Source: Pseudomonadota bacterium (GTDB taxonomy: Bacteria; Pseudomonadota; Gammaproteobacteria; Burkholderiales; Rhodocyclaceae). From it: a DNA stretch of 64,000 nucleotides. The notes under the pieces were generated by a model. It saw only the letters and a program-made list of their open reading frames with translations. It was not told the origin of the DNA and did not search any database. The stretch is from positions 1-64,000 of the forward strand of contig JAGTRS010000022.1 of NCBI GenBank assembly GCA_018262195.1. The letters are read 5' to 3'. Positions 1-9,189 of this stretch are shown one piece after another (the stretch's first letter is position 1; each line of letters opens with the position of its first letter). The position numbers and the translations under genes were made by a program.

Positions 1-54
1 GACTGCCTGCAGCCGGATCGTCGCGTCGACATCGAAGTCATCGGCACCAAGTAA
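1..54 (+). CDS. C-terminal end of an OmpA-family protein (partial)
   Basis: The window opens inside a gene; only the last 17 codons and a TAA stop (52-54) are present. The residues include DRRVDIEVIGTK, which resembles the end of the OmpA-like peptidoglycan-binding domain, where a 'xNRRVEI' strand closes the fold. That would make it an outer-membrane porin or lipoprotein tethered to the cell wall. A rho-independent terminator follows within 20 bases, so this is the last gene of its transcript. Too little is visible to name the gene. Confidence 0.55.
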   Translation, partial: DCLQPDRRVDIEVIGTK

Positions 55-72
55 TCCGCCGACGCTTCAACG

Positions 73-100
73 AAAAGCCCTGCCTCGGCAGGGCTTTTTT
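73..100 (+). terminator. Rho-independent terminator after the OmpA-like gene
   Basis: GCCCTGCC (77-84) pairs perfectly with GGCAGGGC (87-94), preceded by an A run and followed by a run of six T. It lies between the upstream stop and the start of the patatin gene and should separate the two transcripts. Confidence 0.85.
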
Positions 101-115
101 ACGCTTGGAATAATC

Positions 116-2305
116 ATGTTGCTCCCTCGTCCGCTTTCTCGTCTGTTGATGCTAGCCCTCTTGTCAGCATCAACCGTTGCAATTGCCGCCGATGCCTCGC
201 GACCGCGTATTGGCCTCGTTCTGGGGGGAGGCGGGGCGCGCGGTGCGGCCCATATCGGCGTGCTGGAAGTGTTGCAGAAAATGCGTATTCCGGTCGATTG
301 CGTGGCCGGAACCAGCATGGGGGCATTGGTCGCCGGCACCTGGGCAGCGGGGATGTCGCCGGCGACGATGCGTGAGAATCTGTCGGCGGCGGACTGGAGT
401 GACATGTTCATCGACGATCCGGAATATTCCGAACTGAGCCATCGCAGCAAACAGATGGCCCGGCGCTACCTGCCAGGCTCGGAAAGCGGCGTCATGGCTG
501 ACGGTATCAAATACCAGCCCGGCATGGTCACCGGCCAGAAGATCAAGCTCTTTTTCAATCAATTGCTCCGTGCCAATCAGGGCGAACGCAATATCGAGGA
601 TCTGCCGCTGCCACTCTCGGTTATCGCGACCGATATCGGTACCGGCGAGCGTGTGGTTTTTCGCGATGGTCCCTTGACCCAGGCCATGCGCGCCAGCATG
701 TCGGTGCCTGGTCTGCTGGCGCCGGTTGATCATCAGGGCCGCAAGCTGGTTGATGGTGGCCTGGTCGATAACCTGCCAATCACCGAAGTGCGCGAGCGCT
801 GCCAGGCCGATGTGGTGATCGCGGTCAATGTTGGTACCCCCTTGCTCAAGGCCGAGGAGGTTGGCTCGCTACTGACTGTCTCGGCCCAGATGATCGCCAT
901 TCTGACCGAGCAGAACGTCAGCCGCTCGCGGGCGCTGCTGCGCAATGGCGACATCTATATCACGCCCGATCTCGGGCCGATTACCGCGGGCGATTTCAGT
1001 CGGCATGCCGAGGCGGCGGACCGTGGCCGATTGGCCGCCGAGGCAATGCAACCCCAGCTAGCCAGGTTGTCGCTTGATGAAGCCGCTTACCTGGCCTGGT
1101 GGCAGGGGATCGAAGTCCGGCGCAAGATATCGCCGCGCATCGATGAGATCGAGATCACCGGGTTGAGCCGGGTCAACCCAGCCGCCCTCGAGCGGCATCT
1201 GCATGTGCAGCCCGGTGAAACCATCCGTCCCGCCGCGATCAATCGCGATCTGCTGCGCATGTACGGCGATGGCTGGTACGAAAGCGTTGATTACACCGTA
1301 CTGAGCCAGCGCGACAAGAACATCCTGCGTGTCATGCCACTGGAGAAGCGCTGGGGGCCGGATTACATGCGTTTCGGCATCAACCTGCAGGCTGACAACA
1401 GCCAGGGCACTTCCTTTGGCTTGCGCGCCGCCTATCACTCGACGTGGCTCAATCGCCTGGGGGGCGAACTGATTGTTGCAGGTGATATTGGCTCGACCAA
1501 TCGTCTGGGCGCCAATTTCTATCAACCGCTTGATGCTCGCCAGCGCTACTTCGTCGAAGCGACGAGCGGCGTCGAGCAGAGCCGCCTCAACATCTATCAG
1601 GAAGACCGGCGAATAGCCCAGTACAAGGTCACCGAAAGCGGCTATGGCGCCTATCTTGGTGCCAACATCGGCGTGCTTGGTCCGGTGCGCCTGGGCTGGC
1701 TGCAGCGCCATCGCTACTACGATCCGGATATCGGCGTGCCTTCGCTGCCCAAGGCGGACCAGGAATTTGGCGGCTGGAAGATCGGCCTCGACTTTGACCA
1801 GTTCGACCGCATGCATTTCCCGACCCGTGGTTGGGCGGCACAACTGTCCTATTTTGATTCGCCGGAAGCTGGCTACTCCCGGGCCGATGCCAATCTGCAG
1901 GGCGCCTTCTCCTTCGGCGGCACCGTAGTCAATGCACGGCTGCGCTACACCGCTTCGCCGCGCGGCGTGCTGCCTATCTATGACGCTGCGCAGTTGGGTG
2001 GCTTTCTCAACATGACCGCCTTTGCTCCGAACCAGCTGATAGGGGACGATGTCAGTTATGCCGGCCTGCGCACAGAGCGGATCATCGGCAACCTGCCGCT
2101 GGGCCTGCGTGGCGACATGCGCCTTGGTCTGGCGCTCGAAGCGGTTCAGCTGGGCAAGCGTTATACCGAAACGAATCGCAGCGGCATTCTCGATTCGGCC
2201 GCCATCTATCTTGGCGGGCAAACCCCGCTCGGCATGGCCTATGTCGGCTTCGGCTACTCGACGAGCGGCGTCTCCAACCTTTTCCTGTTTGTCGGCACGC
2301 CCTGA
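116..2305 (+). CDS. Patatin-like phospholipase with POTRA and outer-membrane beta-barrel (PlpD type)
   Basis: 729 aa. A signal peptide covers about residues 1-25. A patatin domain (about 32-225) follows with the oxyanion glycine motif GGGGARG, the nucleophile motif GTSMG (Ser67) and the catalytic aspartate in VDGG (Asp213), so the Ser-Asp dyad is intact. A single POTRA-like segment lies near 338-410, and the rest is a surface-antigen-type beta-barrel. This is the layout of PlpD-like type Vd autotransporters, which expose a phospholipase A/lysophospholipase on the outer membrane. The ATG at 116 gives the complete signal peptide, although no strong ribosome site precedes it. It has its own unit between a terminator and the ComEA-like gene. 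Secretion of a cleaved lipase, as against a barrel-tethered enzyme, cannot be decided from sequence. Confidence 0.88.
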   Translation: MLLPRPLSRLLMLALLSASTVAIAADASRPRIGLVLGGGGARGAAHIGVLEVLQKMRIPVDCVAGTSMGALVAGTWAAGMSPATMRENLSAADWSDMFIDDPEYSELSHRSKQMARRYLPGSESGVMADGIKYQPGMVTGQKIKLFFNQLLRANQGERNIEDLPLPLSVIATDIGTGERVVFRDGPLTQAMRASMSVPGLLAPVDHQGRKLVDGGLVDNLPITEVRERCQADVVIAVNVGTPLLKAEEVGSLLTVSAQMIAILTEQNVSRSRALLRNGDIYITPDLGPITAGDFSRHAEAADRGRLAAEAMQPQLARLSLDEAAYLAWWQGIEVRRKISPRIDEIEITGLSRVNPAALERHLHVQPGETIRPAAINRDLLRMYGDGWYESVDYTVLSQRDKNILRVMPLEKRWGPDYMRFGINLQADNSQGTSFGLRAAYHSTWLNRLGGELIVAGDIGSTNRLGANFYQPLDARQRYFVEATSGVEQSRLNIYQEDRRIAQYKVTESGYGAYLGANIGVLGPVRLGWLQRHRYYDPDIGVPSLPKADQEFGGWKIGLDFDQFDRMHFPTRGWAAQLSYFDSPEAGYSRADANLQGAFSFGGTVVNARLRYTASPRGVLPIYDAAQLGGFLNMTAFAPNQLIGDDVSYAGLRTERIIGNLPLGLRGDMRLGLALEAVQLGKRYTETNRSGILDSAAIYLGGQTPLGMAYVGFGYSTSGVSNLFLFVGTP

Positions 2306-2354
2306 GCCAAAAACAGGTGGCATACTGATCAATTCACTGTTCGGGAGAGAAAAC

Positions 2355-3083
2355 ATGAAATCACGTTTCCTGTTGCTGATGGCTTCCTGTCTGTTGTGGG
2401 CGGGTGTTGCGCTGGCCCAGATCAATATCAATACGGCAACGACGGAGCAGCTCGACGGTTTGAAGGGTATTGGTCCGACCAAGGCCAAAGCCATCGTTGA
2501 TTACCGCAAGAAAAATGGCCCGTTCAAGTCAGTCGACGAGCTGCAGAATGTGCCGGGTATCGGCCCTTCCACGCTGAATGACTTGCGTCGTGACGTGGTA
2601 GTCAGTGGCGCTTCACGGGCGCCGGTTGCGGCTGCTGCGCCAGCTAACCGTCCAGTTGCCGAAACGCCGAAACCCGTCGCCTTGCCGCCGGCTCGTCCGG
2701 TGGCAAAGTCGAATCCGGAACCCGCCCGGCCTGCCGCGCCGGCATTGCCCGGCAAGGCTGCTCCTGCCTTAATGCCAGTAGCCGTTGAAAAATCGGCTAC
2801 GCCAGCCGCGCCCGCAAGACCCGCCATGCCGGGCAAAACGGCGGTCGACAGCAAGCCGGCGGCCGCTCCGGCCGTCGCCACCGAAAAGCCGGCCGCCCCG
2901 GCTGCCCCGGCACGTCCGGCCATGCCGGGAAAAGTGACCAGCGAAGCTAAACCAGCGGTACCCGCTGCGCCCGTGGCCAAACCGGCTGCGCCAGCTGCCA
3001 AGCCCGCCGGCCCGGCGGCGCCTGCGGCTCCGGCCAAGCCAGCAGCGCCAGCCCGTCCAGCGACGCCAGCGCCTGCTTACTGA
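2355..3083 (+). CDS. ComEA-like helix-hairpin-helix protein with long Pro/Ala/Lys tail
   Basis: 242 aa, start chosen at 2355 behind a GGGAGAG ribosome site. A signal peptide (about 1-22) is followed by a ComEA helix-hairpin-helix domain (about 23-82) with INTATTEQLDGLKGIG and the second hairpin NVPGIG, a fold that binds double-stranded DNA non-specifically. ComEA proteins pull incoming DNA into the periplasm during natural transformation. Most short ComEA proteins end after the HhH domain. This one carries about 150 extra residues of low complexity, rich in Pro, Ala and Lys, with PARPAMPGK occurring twice, which could be a cationic periplasmic linker. A role in DNA uptake is inferred from the family; no other competence gene is in the window. 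Confidence 0.8.
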   Translation: MKSRFLLLMASCLLWAGVALAQININTATTEQLDGLKGIGPTKAKAIVDYRKKNGPFKSVDELQNVPGIGPSTLNDLRRDVVVSGASRAPVAAAAPANRPVAETPKPVALPPARPVAKSNPEPARPAAPALPGKAAPALMPVAVEKSATPAAPARPAMPGKTAVDSKPAAAPAVATEKPAAPAAPARPAMPGKVTSEAKPAVPAAPVAKPAAPAAKPAGPAAPAAPAKPAAPARPATPAPAY

Positions 3084-3102
3084 GCACCTTTTCGAGGTTC
3101 GT

Positions 3103-5781
3103 TTGACCGATAGCCTGACGCTCTGCGCTACTACCCGCCTTGCCCAAACCCTACGCGGCGAGTTGCCGGGAGAGCAGGCGGTGTGGCTGACCCGGCAGGC
3201 GCTGACGCTCGGCCAGTGGCTGGCAATACTGGCTGATGAAGCGCTGCTGACCGGTGTTGCTGAACTACCGGTGGCGCTTGACCCTTTTTCCGAACGCCTG
3301 TTGTGGGAAAAGGTGATTGCTGCCTCACTGACTGAGGCGGCGCCACTATTCGACATTCAGGGTATGGCCACATCGGCCGCCGAGGCGCAGGCCTTGTGCC
3401 GTGTCTGGAAGCTGCAACCGGGCGGCGGTGAACTCTCTGACGAGGCGAAACTGTTCATCGGCTGGCAGGCAGATTTTGAGAAACGCTGCCAGGCAAGTGG
3501 CTGGATCGATACCGCCGGCTTGCATCGGCAATTGATTGTTTTGATTGAAGCGGGGCATTTCACGCTGCCGAAAACGGTCATCTTCGCTGGTTTCGACCGC
3601 TACACGCCGCTGGAAAAAGATCTGATGGCAGCGCTGGCAGCGCGTGGCGTTATCGTTGAAAGTTCACCGGTGTTCCCGGTTGACCTCAGTCGCCAGGCCA
3701 CCCGTGCCTGTGCGGATGTCGAGGCCGAATGCCGGGCCGTCGTCGCCTGGGTGAGGACGCAACTGGAGGCCCGCCCGGATTGCCGGCTCGGCATCGTCGC
3801 GCCCGATCTGGCCGGCGTCCGTGATCGCCTCGAATTTCTGCTCGATGACGTGTTGCACCCGTCGCTGATCCGTCCTGATGCTGCCGAAGTGCCGCGTTGC
3901 TTCAACTTTTCGCTGGGTCGGGCGCTGGCCGATCTGCCGCTGATCCGCGTCGCACTTGATTTGCTGGCCTTGGGTAGCGGCCGGGCCAAGGTCGAGCAAA
4001 GCCGTCTGTCCGGTTTGCTGCTGGCCGGCGGCTGGGCGGCCGCCGAAGCCGAGGCGGATGGCCGGGCGCGCCTCGATGCCGCCTTGCGGCGCGATTTGCC
4101 CTTTTTCACGACCCTGCCGGCCTTGATCCGGCTGGCCGGGCGTCTGGCTGAAAATGATCCGCCGCTCTGTCCGCAAACCATCACGGCCCTCCAAGCCTTT
4201 GTCGACATTGCCGGGGCGGCGACGCGAAAGCAGCTGCCCGGACTATGGGCCGTTGTCTTCCGCAATTGCCTGAAGGCAGCCGCTTGGCCGGGCGATCGGC
4301 CTTTGTCCAGTCATGAGTTTCAGGCCCGGCGAGCCTTTGGCGAGGTGCTGGACGGCTTCGGCCGGCTCGACGCGCTGCTTGGCAGGCTGGGTTTTGCCGA
4401 GGCAGTACGTCGTTTGTCGCAGCTTTGCCGCCAGCGACTGTTCCAGCCGGAAACACGGGGCCGGCCGGCCATCCAGGTGCTCGGCGTGCTTGAAAGCGCC
4501 GGTCTTGGGTTCGACGCGCTGTGGGTAATGGGCATGAACGACGATCTCTGGCCGCCGCCACCACGCCCCAATCCGCTGCTGCCGGCCGAGTTGCTGCGCG
4601 CAGTTGGGGCGGCACATGCCAGTGCCGAGGTCGAGCTCGATTTTGCCAGGCGTGTTCATGCCCGCTTGGCGCGCTCGGCGCCGGAAGTGACGTTTTCTTA
4701 TGCGCAGGCTGATGGCAATCGTGTGTTGCGTCCCAGCCCATTGATTGCCGGGATTCCGCTGCTTGACGATGGCGCGGCTGAGGTCGCTACGCTGGCCCGC
4801 CAACTGGCCAGTGAGGCCGCATTGGCCGTCGACCTGGTCGACGATGCGCTGGCGCCGCCGGTTGCCGAAGGTGAGAAAGTTTCTGGCGGCAGTTGGGTGC
4901 TGCGCGCTCAGGCCATCTGCCCGGCCTGGGCCTATTACCAGTACCGTTTGGGCGGCGAGGCGATGGACGAGCCGGTTGAGGGGCTGGATCCGGCTGCTCG
5001 TGGCACGCTGGTGCACGAAGCTCTGGAGGCCTTCTGGACGGCGGTGTGCTCGTCCGATGCCTTGGCGGCGCTGGGCGAATCGGCACGGCAGCAGGCCATC
5101 GCCGAGGCCGTCGTCAAGGCGCTGCAGAACTTCGAACTGGAGCGTCGCATCACGCTCCCGGCCCGTTTCCGTGAGCTGGAGGCAGCGCGTCTGGCCAAAT
5201 TGCTCGACGTCTGGTTGCAGGTTGAGGTCAGGCGCGGCCTGCCTTTCGAGGTGGTCGCCTGCGAGCAGCCGGCCGAAGTGGAGATCGAAGGCATCAAGGT
5301 CAAAATGATCGTCGATCGCATCGACCAGCTGGCTGATGGCCGGCAGATCATCATCGACTACAAGACCGGCGCTGCCATCGACACCAGGAACTGGGCCGAG
5401 CAGCGGATCACCGAGCCTCAGTTGCCGATCTACGCCGCGCTGGTCAATGACGACGTGGCGGCTGTCGTTTTCGCCAAGGTGTTGCTCGACAAGCCTGCGT
5501 TCACCGGCGTTGCCGACGAAAAGGACATTCTGCCCGGCGTTCAGGGCATTGGTGATGAGAAACAGAAGGTCTTTGATCCGGCCGAGTTTCCGGACTGGAT
5601 TGCCGTCATTACCCATTGGCGGGAACGCCTGCATGCGGTGGCCAAGGAAGTGAAGGCAGGGGAGGCTGGTGTGGTTGTCGCCGACGAAAAAGCACTGCAG
5701 TACTGCGAAGTGCTGCCCTTGCTGCGCTTGCCCGAGCGCCGGCGCCTGCTGGCCGAGGCGCAGACTGGAAAGCCGGACTGA
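3103..5781 (+). CDS. AddB-like PD-(D/E)XK nuclease family protein (probable DNA repair)
   Basis: 892 aa, TTG start at 3103 behind a GAGG ribosome site. The length and C-terminal nuclease domain fit the AddB-like 'probable DNA repair protein' family found in betaproteobacteria. The nuclease core is visible near residues 736-756: VDRID (Asp738) and IIIDYKTG (Asp752, Lys754), the metal-binding D...D-x-K pattern. The N-terminal half resembles an inactivated helicase-like fold and shows no clear Walker A. In related genomes it is expected to work with the UvrD-type partner encoded at 9190, as AddB works with AddA at double-strand breaks. Here two unrelated genes lie between them. No CxxC cluster for an iron-sulfur staple was obvious. 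Confidence 0.8.
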   Translation: MTDSLTLCATTRLAQTLRGELPGEQAVWLTRQALTLGQWLAILADEALLTGVAELPVALDPFSERLLWEKVIAASLTEAAPLFDIQGMATSAAEAQALCRVWKLQPGGGELSDEAKLFIGWQADFEKRCQASGWIDTAGLHRQLIVLIEAGHFTLPKTVIFAGFDRYTPLEKDLMAALAARGVIVESSPVFPVDLSRQATRACADVEAECRAVVAWVRTQLEARPDCRLGIVAPDLAGVRDRLEFLLDDVLHPSLIRPDAAEVPRCFNFSLGRALADLPLIRVALDLLALGSGRAKVEQSRLSGLLLAGGWAAAEAEADGRARLDAALRRDLPFFTTLPALIRLAGRLAENDPPLCPQTITALQAFVDIAGAATRKQLPGLWAVVFRNCLKAAAWPGDRPLSSHEFQARRAFGEVLDGFGRLDALLGRLGFAEAVRRLSQLCRQRLFQPETRGRPAIQVLGVLESAGLGFDALWVMGMNDDLWPPPPRPNPLLPAELLRAVGAAHASAEVELDFARRVHARLARSAPEVTFSYAQADGNRVLRPSPLIAGIPLLDDGAAEVATLARQLASEAALAVDLVDDALAPPVAEGEKVSGGSWVLRAQAICPAWAYYQYRLGGEAMDEPVEGLDPAARGTLVHEALEAFWTAVCSSDALAALGESARQQAIAEAVVKALQNFELERRITLPARFRELEAARLAKLLDVWLQVEVRRGLPFEVVACEQPAEVEIEGIKVKMIVDRIDQLADGRQIIIDYKTGAAIDTRNWAEQRITEPQLPIYAALVNDDVAAVVFAKVLLDKPAFTGVADEKDILPGVQGIGDEKQKVFDPAEFPDWIAVITHWRERLHAVAKEVKAGEAGVVVADEKALQYCEVLPLLRLPERRRLLAEAQTGKPD

Positions 5782-5788
5782 CAAGGGC

Positions 5789-6679
5789 ATGGAAAAGTAC
5801 ATATCGACGTCGGATGGATTGTCGCTATGGTCCGAGTCTTTCGGTGTCTCGTCAGGGCGACCGCTGCTGTTGATCATGGGCGCGATGAACCAGGGTATTT
5901 TCTGGCCGGATGCATTCTGCGAGCGCTTGGCCGCCCTTGGCCATTTCGTCGTTCGCTATGACCATCGCGATACCGGCTTGTCTTCCTGCGTCGACTTCCA
6001 GTCTCTTCCATACAGCCTGAAGGAGCTGAGCGACGATGCGCTGGCCGTCATGCGTGGGCATGGCATGTCACGGGCAATTGTCGTCGGCCTGTCGATGGGG
6101 GGCTACGCGGCCCAGTTGCTGGCAGTCGAACATCCGGAGGCCGTAGAGTCTCTGGTCCTGATCTCGACGACGGCCGATCATCGGCCCTACGTGGCAGCAA
6201 CCATGGGCCGGAGTATGTCCGGTCTGGATTTGCCCGCGCCCGGTCAGGCGCTGCTCGACTATATCCAGGCTACGCTGGCCGAACCGCCCCAATCCCCCGC
6301 GGAAATCGAAACCAATCTGCTGAATGGCTGGGCGCTGACCTATGGTGGCAGCGCACCCTTTCCCCGCGAACAAATCGCCGATGCCCTGCGTTTGGCTGCG
6401 AAGCGGAGTTCAAATCCGCTCGCGGCCTTCAATCATGCGCAGGCTGTTGCTGCTTCGCCGGATCGTCTGGAGATCGTCAAGTCCATCCGCGTCCCGGCGC
6501 TGGTTATTCACGGACGGGAAGATATTTGTCTACCGCTTCGCCATGGCGAGTATCTGGCCCATCACATTCCCGGAGCGCGTTTGCGGGTGCTTGATATGGG
6601 CCATGCATTCATGTGGGCCATGGATGATGCCGTTCTGGCCGAGATTGCCGATTTTCTCGACGAGCAGGATGCGGCATGA
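5789..6679 (+). CDS. Alpha/beta-hydrolase fold enzyme
   Basis: 296 aa. It has the nucleophile elbow GLSMGG (Ser102), an HG-like oxyanion region near LLLIMGAMNQ, a probable acid in HGREDICLP and the catalytic histidine in DMGHAFMW near the C-terminus, so a full Ser-Asp-His triad is likely. The N-terminal segment KYISTSDGLSLWSESFG resembles haloperoxidase/epoxide-hydrolase-like esterases. The substrate cannot be predicted. The ATG at 5789 lies 7 bases after the nuclease stop, with AAGGG almost touching the start, so it is probably translated from the same message as the AddB-like gene. Its link to DNA repair is positional only. Confidence 0.85.
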   Translation: MEKYISTSDGLSLWSESFGVSSGRPLLLIMGAMNQGIFWPDAFCERLAALGHFVVRYDHRDTGLSSCVDFQSLPYSLKELSDDALAVMRGHGMSRAIVVGLSMGGYAAQLLAVEHPEAVESLVLISTTADHRPYVAATMGRSMSGLDLPAPGQALLDYIQATLAEPPQSPAEIETNLLNGWALTYGGSAPFPREQIADALRLAAKRSSNPLAAFNHAQAVAASPDRLEIVKSIRVPALVIHGREDICLPLRHGEYLAHHIPGARLRVLDMGHAFMWAMDDAVLAEIADFLDEQDAA

Positions 6680-6837
6680 GTCGGTGCCGCTCCCGATTGC
6701 AGCACGTAAAAACCTGACTTTGCCGATCGAATTGCTGTCAGTTTGTTCTATATCAAGCTGCGGTGGCTGAGACGTGACAAGAATTCAAGCAGGGAATGCT
6801 GATGTAGCCCTGTGCAACCGTGGAGAGATGATTCGCC

Positions 6838-9096
6838 GTGTTGTCCAAGTTCGTCCTGTTGCTGCAGCGTTTGAACGGATGGCGATTGTGGGCTGTCCTG
6901 ACCGGCGGGATCGTGCTCGTTGTCGAGTTGATCGTTTCGGCCATGAGCCTGATCCTGAAGGGCGGGCTCGCCTGGGATTATCTCCTGACCGGCTTCGTTG
7001 CTGCCATCCTGGCGGCGCCACCCAGTCTGGTGCTGCTGAGCTACTTGCTTGGAGAGCTGGCGACACGGCAACGGGAGTCCTTGTCGAAAAATCTGCATAG
7101 CGTCGAGAGCCGTCTGGAGATGGCGCTCAATGCCGCTGAAATGATCTGCTGGGAGCTGGATGTCGTTGATGGCAGCTTGCAATACGATCCATCGACGCTG
7201 AGACTGCTCGGGATGTCGGTCGATAGTTCGCCGCGGGATTTGCCCGGCTGGTTGGCCTGTGTCCATCCGGAAGATCAACCCGAATTCGTGGCTTCGTATG
7301 CCGCAGCGATCCAGACCGGTGCAGCGGGATTCGACAGCGAGTATCGGGTGAAACTCGCATCCGGTGACTGGGGCTGGGTTCATACCCACGGGGCAGTTGT
7401 CGAGCGGGAGAGCGATGGCCGGGCGCGGCTGGCACTCGGCGTGACGATGAATATCGGGAAGCGCAAAAAGGACGAGACCGAGCTTGCCCGGCACCGGGAT
7501 CATCTTGAAGCCCTGGTTGGTGAGCGGACTGCGGCGCTGCAGGCGGCGCACAACAGCTTGCTCGATATCCAGTTTGCGATGAATAGCGTCGGGATCGGTA
7601 TTCGCTGGGCAGATGCTGAAAGCGGGCGCCTGATCGATGTCAATAATTTTGCCGCCGAAATGCTGGGCTATTCGGTTGAGGAAATGCGTACGCTGCGCGT
7701 TACGGATATCGACGCGGGTATCTCCGACGAAACATTCGGACAATTGGTTGCGCAACTTCGCCAGCAAGGGCATTTGCGCATGGAGTCGACGAACCGGACC
7801 AGGCGCGGAGCGCTGATTCCTGTCGAACTGACGCTTCATTACATTCCTGCTGTAGATGCCCAGCCGGCAAGGGTGATTGCCTTTGTGGTCGATATCACCC
7901 AGCGCAAGGAAGCCGAAGCGGCAGTGGTCGCCGCGAAGGAAGCTGCCGAGGCGGCCAACGTGGCCAAGAGCGCGTTTCTGGCCAATATGTCTCACGAAAT
8001 CCGGACCCCTCTCAATGCCATCACCGGGATGTCTCATATCATCAGGCGGGTCGGGTTGCCGCCGGATCAGCTCAGGCGGCTCGAGAAAATCGATGCGGCA
8101 GGAGAGCATCTGCTGGAAGTCATCAATGCCATTCTGGATCTCTCGAAGATCGAGGCCGGAAAACTGACGCTCCAGGAAAGTGCAGTCAGTCCCGGCGGCA
8201 TCGTCGCCAATGTCGTCGCCATGCTTTTTGAACGGGCGACTGCCAAGGGGCTCAGGCTGATCGCCGAAACGCAGGGTTTGCATGCGCCCTTGCTGGGGGA
8301 TGCAACCCGGCTGCAGCAGGCCTTGTTGAATTACGCCGGAAATGCCATCAAATTTTCCGATAGCGGCACCATTTTCATTCGGGTGATGGCTGATAGCGAG
8401 ACGGAGGACAGCCTGCTGGTGCGTTTCGAGGTGCAGGACAACGGAATCGGCATTGCACCCGATGTGCTTGGCCGCTTGTTCAAGGTTTTCGAACAGGCGG
8501 ACAACTCCATTTCCCGGAAATATGGCGGTACTGGCCTGGGTCTCGCCATTACCCGCAAGCTGGCGCAACTGATGGGCGGCGATGCAGGTGTCAGTAGCGC
8601 ATTGGGCGTGGGCAGTACCTTCTGGTTCACGGCCAGACTGAAGAAGGGGCGGAGCGATGATTCCGAACCCGTCATGGTGCAGGGCGGCGCTGCCGAGGAA
8701 ATTCTGCGGCGCGATTACCCCGGACGACGGATACTGCTGGTCGAAGACGAGCCGGTGAACCGTGAAATCGCCCGGGAGTTGCTGACGGCAATCGGACTGA
8801 ACGTCGAGCTTGCCGAAGACGGGAGCGAGGCTGTTCAGCAAGCGGTTGATCACCAATACGATCTGATCCTGATGGATATGCAGATGCCGAAAATCGATGG
8901 TCTGGAAGCGACGCGGCGGATACGGGCAATACCCGCATATATCGGCGTGCCGATCATCGCCATGACGGCAAATGCCTATGACGAGGACAGGCGCGCCTGC
9001 TTCGCGGCCGGGATGAATGATTTCATCGCCAAGCCGATCAATCCGCCGCGCTTGTTTGAAGCGGTTGCCAAGGGATTGGCCGGCCCGAGCGCTTGA
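6838..9096 (+). CDS. Membrane hybrid sensor histidine kinase with two PAS domains and a receiver
   Basis: 752 aa, GTG start at 6838 with GGAGAG about 10 bases upstream; an overlapping ATG at 6828 is out of frame. Two membrane segments lie near 17-39 and 45-72. They are followed by a first PAS domain (about 85-210) with a PAC-like ending, a coiled coil, and a second PAS domain (about 240-365) ending in VVDITQRKEAE. The HisKA domain has SHEIRTPLNAI (His386), the ATPase domain has NGIGI and GTGLGL, and the C-terminal receiver has the phospho-acceptor Asp680 in LMDMQMP. There is no Hpt or output domain here, so phosphate must pass to a partner elsewhere. The two membrane helices leave almost no periplasmic loop, so the signal is probably sensed by the cytoplasmic PAS domains. 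Confidence 0.9.
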   Translation: MLSKFVLLLQRLNGWRLWAVLTGGIVLVVELIVSAMSLILKGGLAWDYLLTGFVAAILAAPPSLVLLSYLLGELATRQRESLSKNLHSVESRLEMALNAAEMICWELDVVDGSLQYDPSTLRLLGMSVDSSPRDLPGWLACVHPEDQPEFVASYAAAIQTGAAGFDSEYRVKLASGDWGWVHTHGAVVERESDGRARLALGVTMNIGKRKKDETELARHRDHLEALVGERTAALQAAHNSLLDIQFAMNSVGIGIRWADAESGRLIDVNNFAAEMLGYSVEEMRTLRVTDIDAGISDETFGQLVAQLRQQGHLRMESTNRTRRGALIPVELTLHYIPAVDAQPARVIAFVVDITQRKEAEAAVVAAKEAAEAANVAKSAFLANMSHEIRTPLNAITGMSHIIRRVGLPPDQLRRLEKIDAAGEHLLEVINAILDLSKIEAGKLTLQESAVSPGGIVANVVAMLFERATAKGLRLIAETQGLHAPLLGDATRLQQALLNYAGNAIKFSDSGTIFIRVMADSETEDSLLVRFEVQDNGIGIAPDVLGRLFKVFEQADNSISRKYGGTGLGLAITRKLAQLMGGDAGVSSALGVGSTFWFTARLKKGRSDDSEPVMVQGGAAEEILRRDYPGRRILLVEDEPVNREIARELLTAIGLNVELAEDGSEAVQQAVDHQYDLILMDMQMPKIDGLEATRRIRAIPAYIGVPIIAMTANAYDEDRRACFAAGMNDFIAKPINPPRLFEAVAKGLAGPSA

Positions 9097-9189
9097 GGCA
9101 AGGCATCGCCCGGCGTAGGATTCGGCGCTGCTTGATGAAGTATCCTTGCCGGCCGAAAGCCGGAAAATCCGAATGAAAGCCGCCTGTCC

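Noticed and set aside
1058..2494. Long minus-strand open frame opposite the patatin gene
   Set aside because: Antisense shadow in GC-rich coding DNA; its translation shows no family motif, while the plus-strand gene is complete.
6748..8856. 702-codon minus-strand open frame opposite the hybrid kinase
   Set aside because: Shadow of a gene with all kinase motifs; no recognisable domain in the antisense product.
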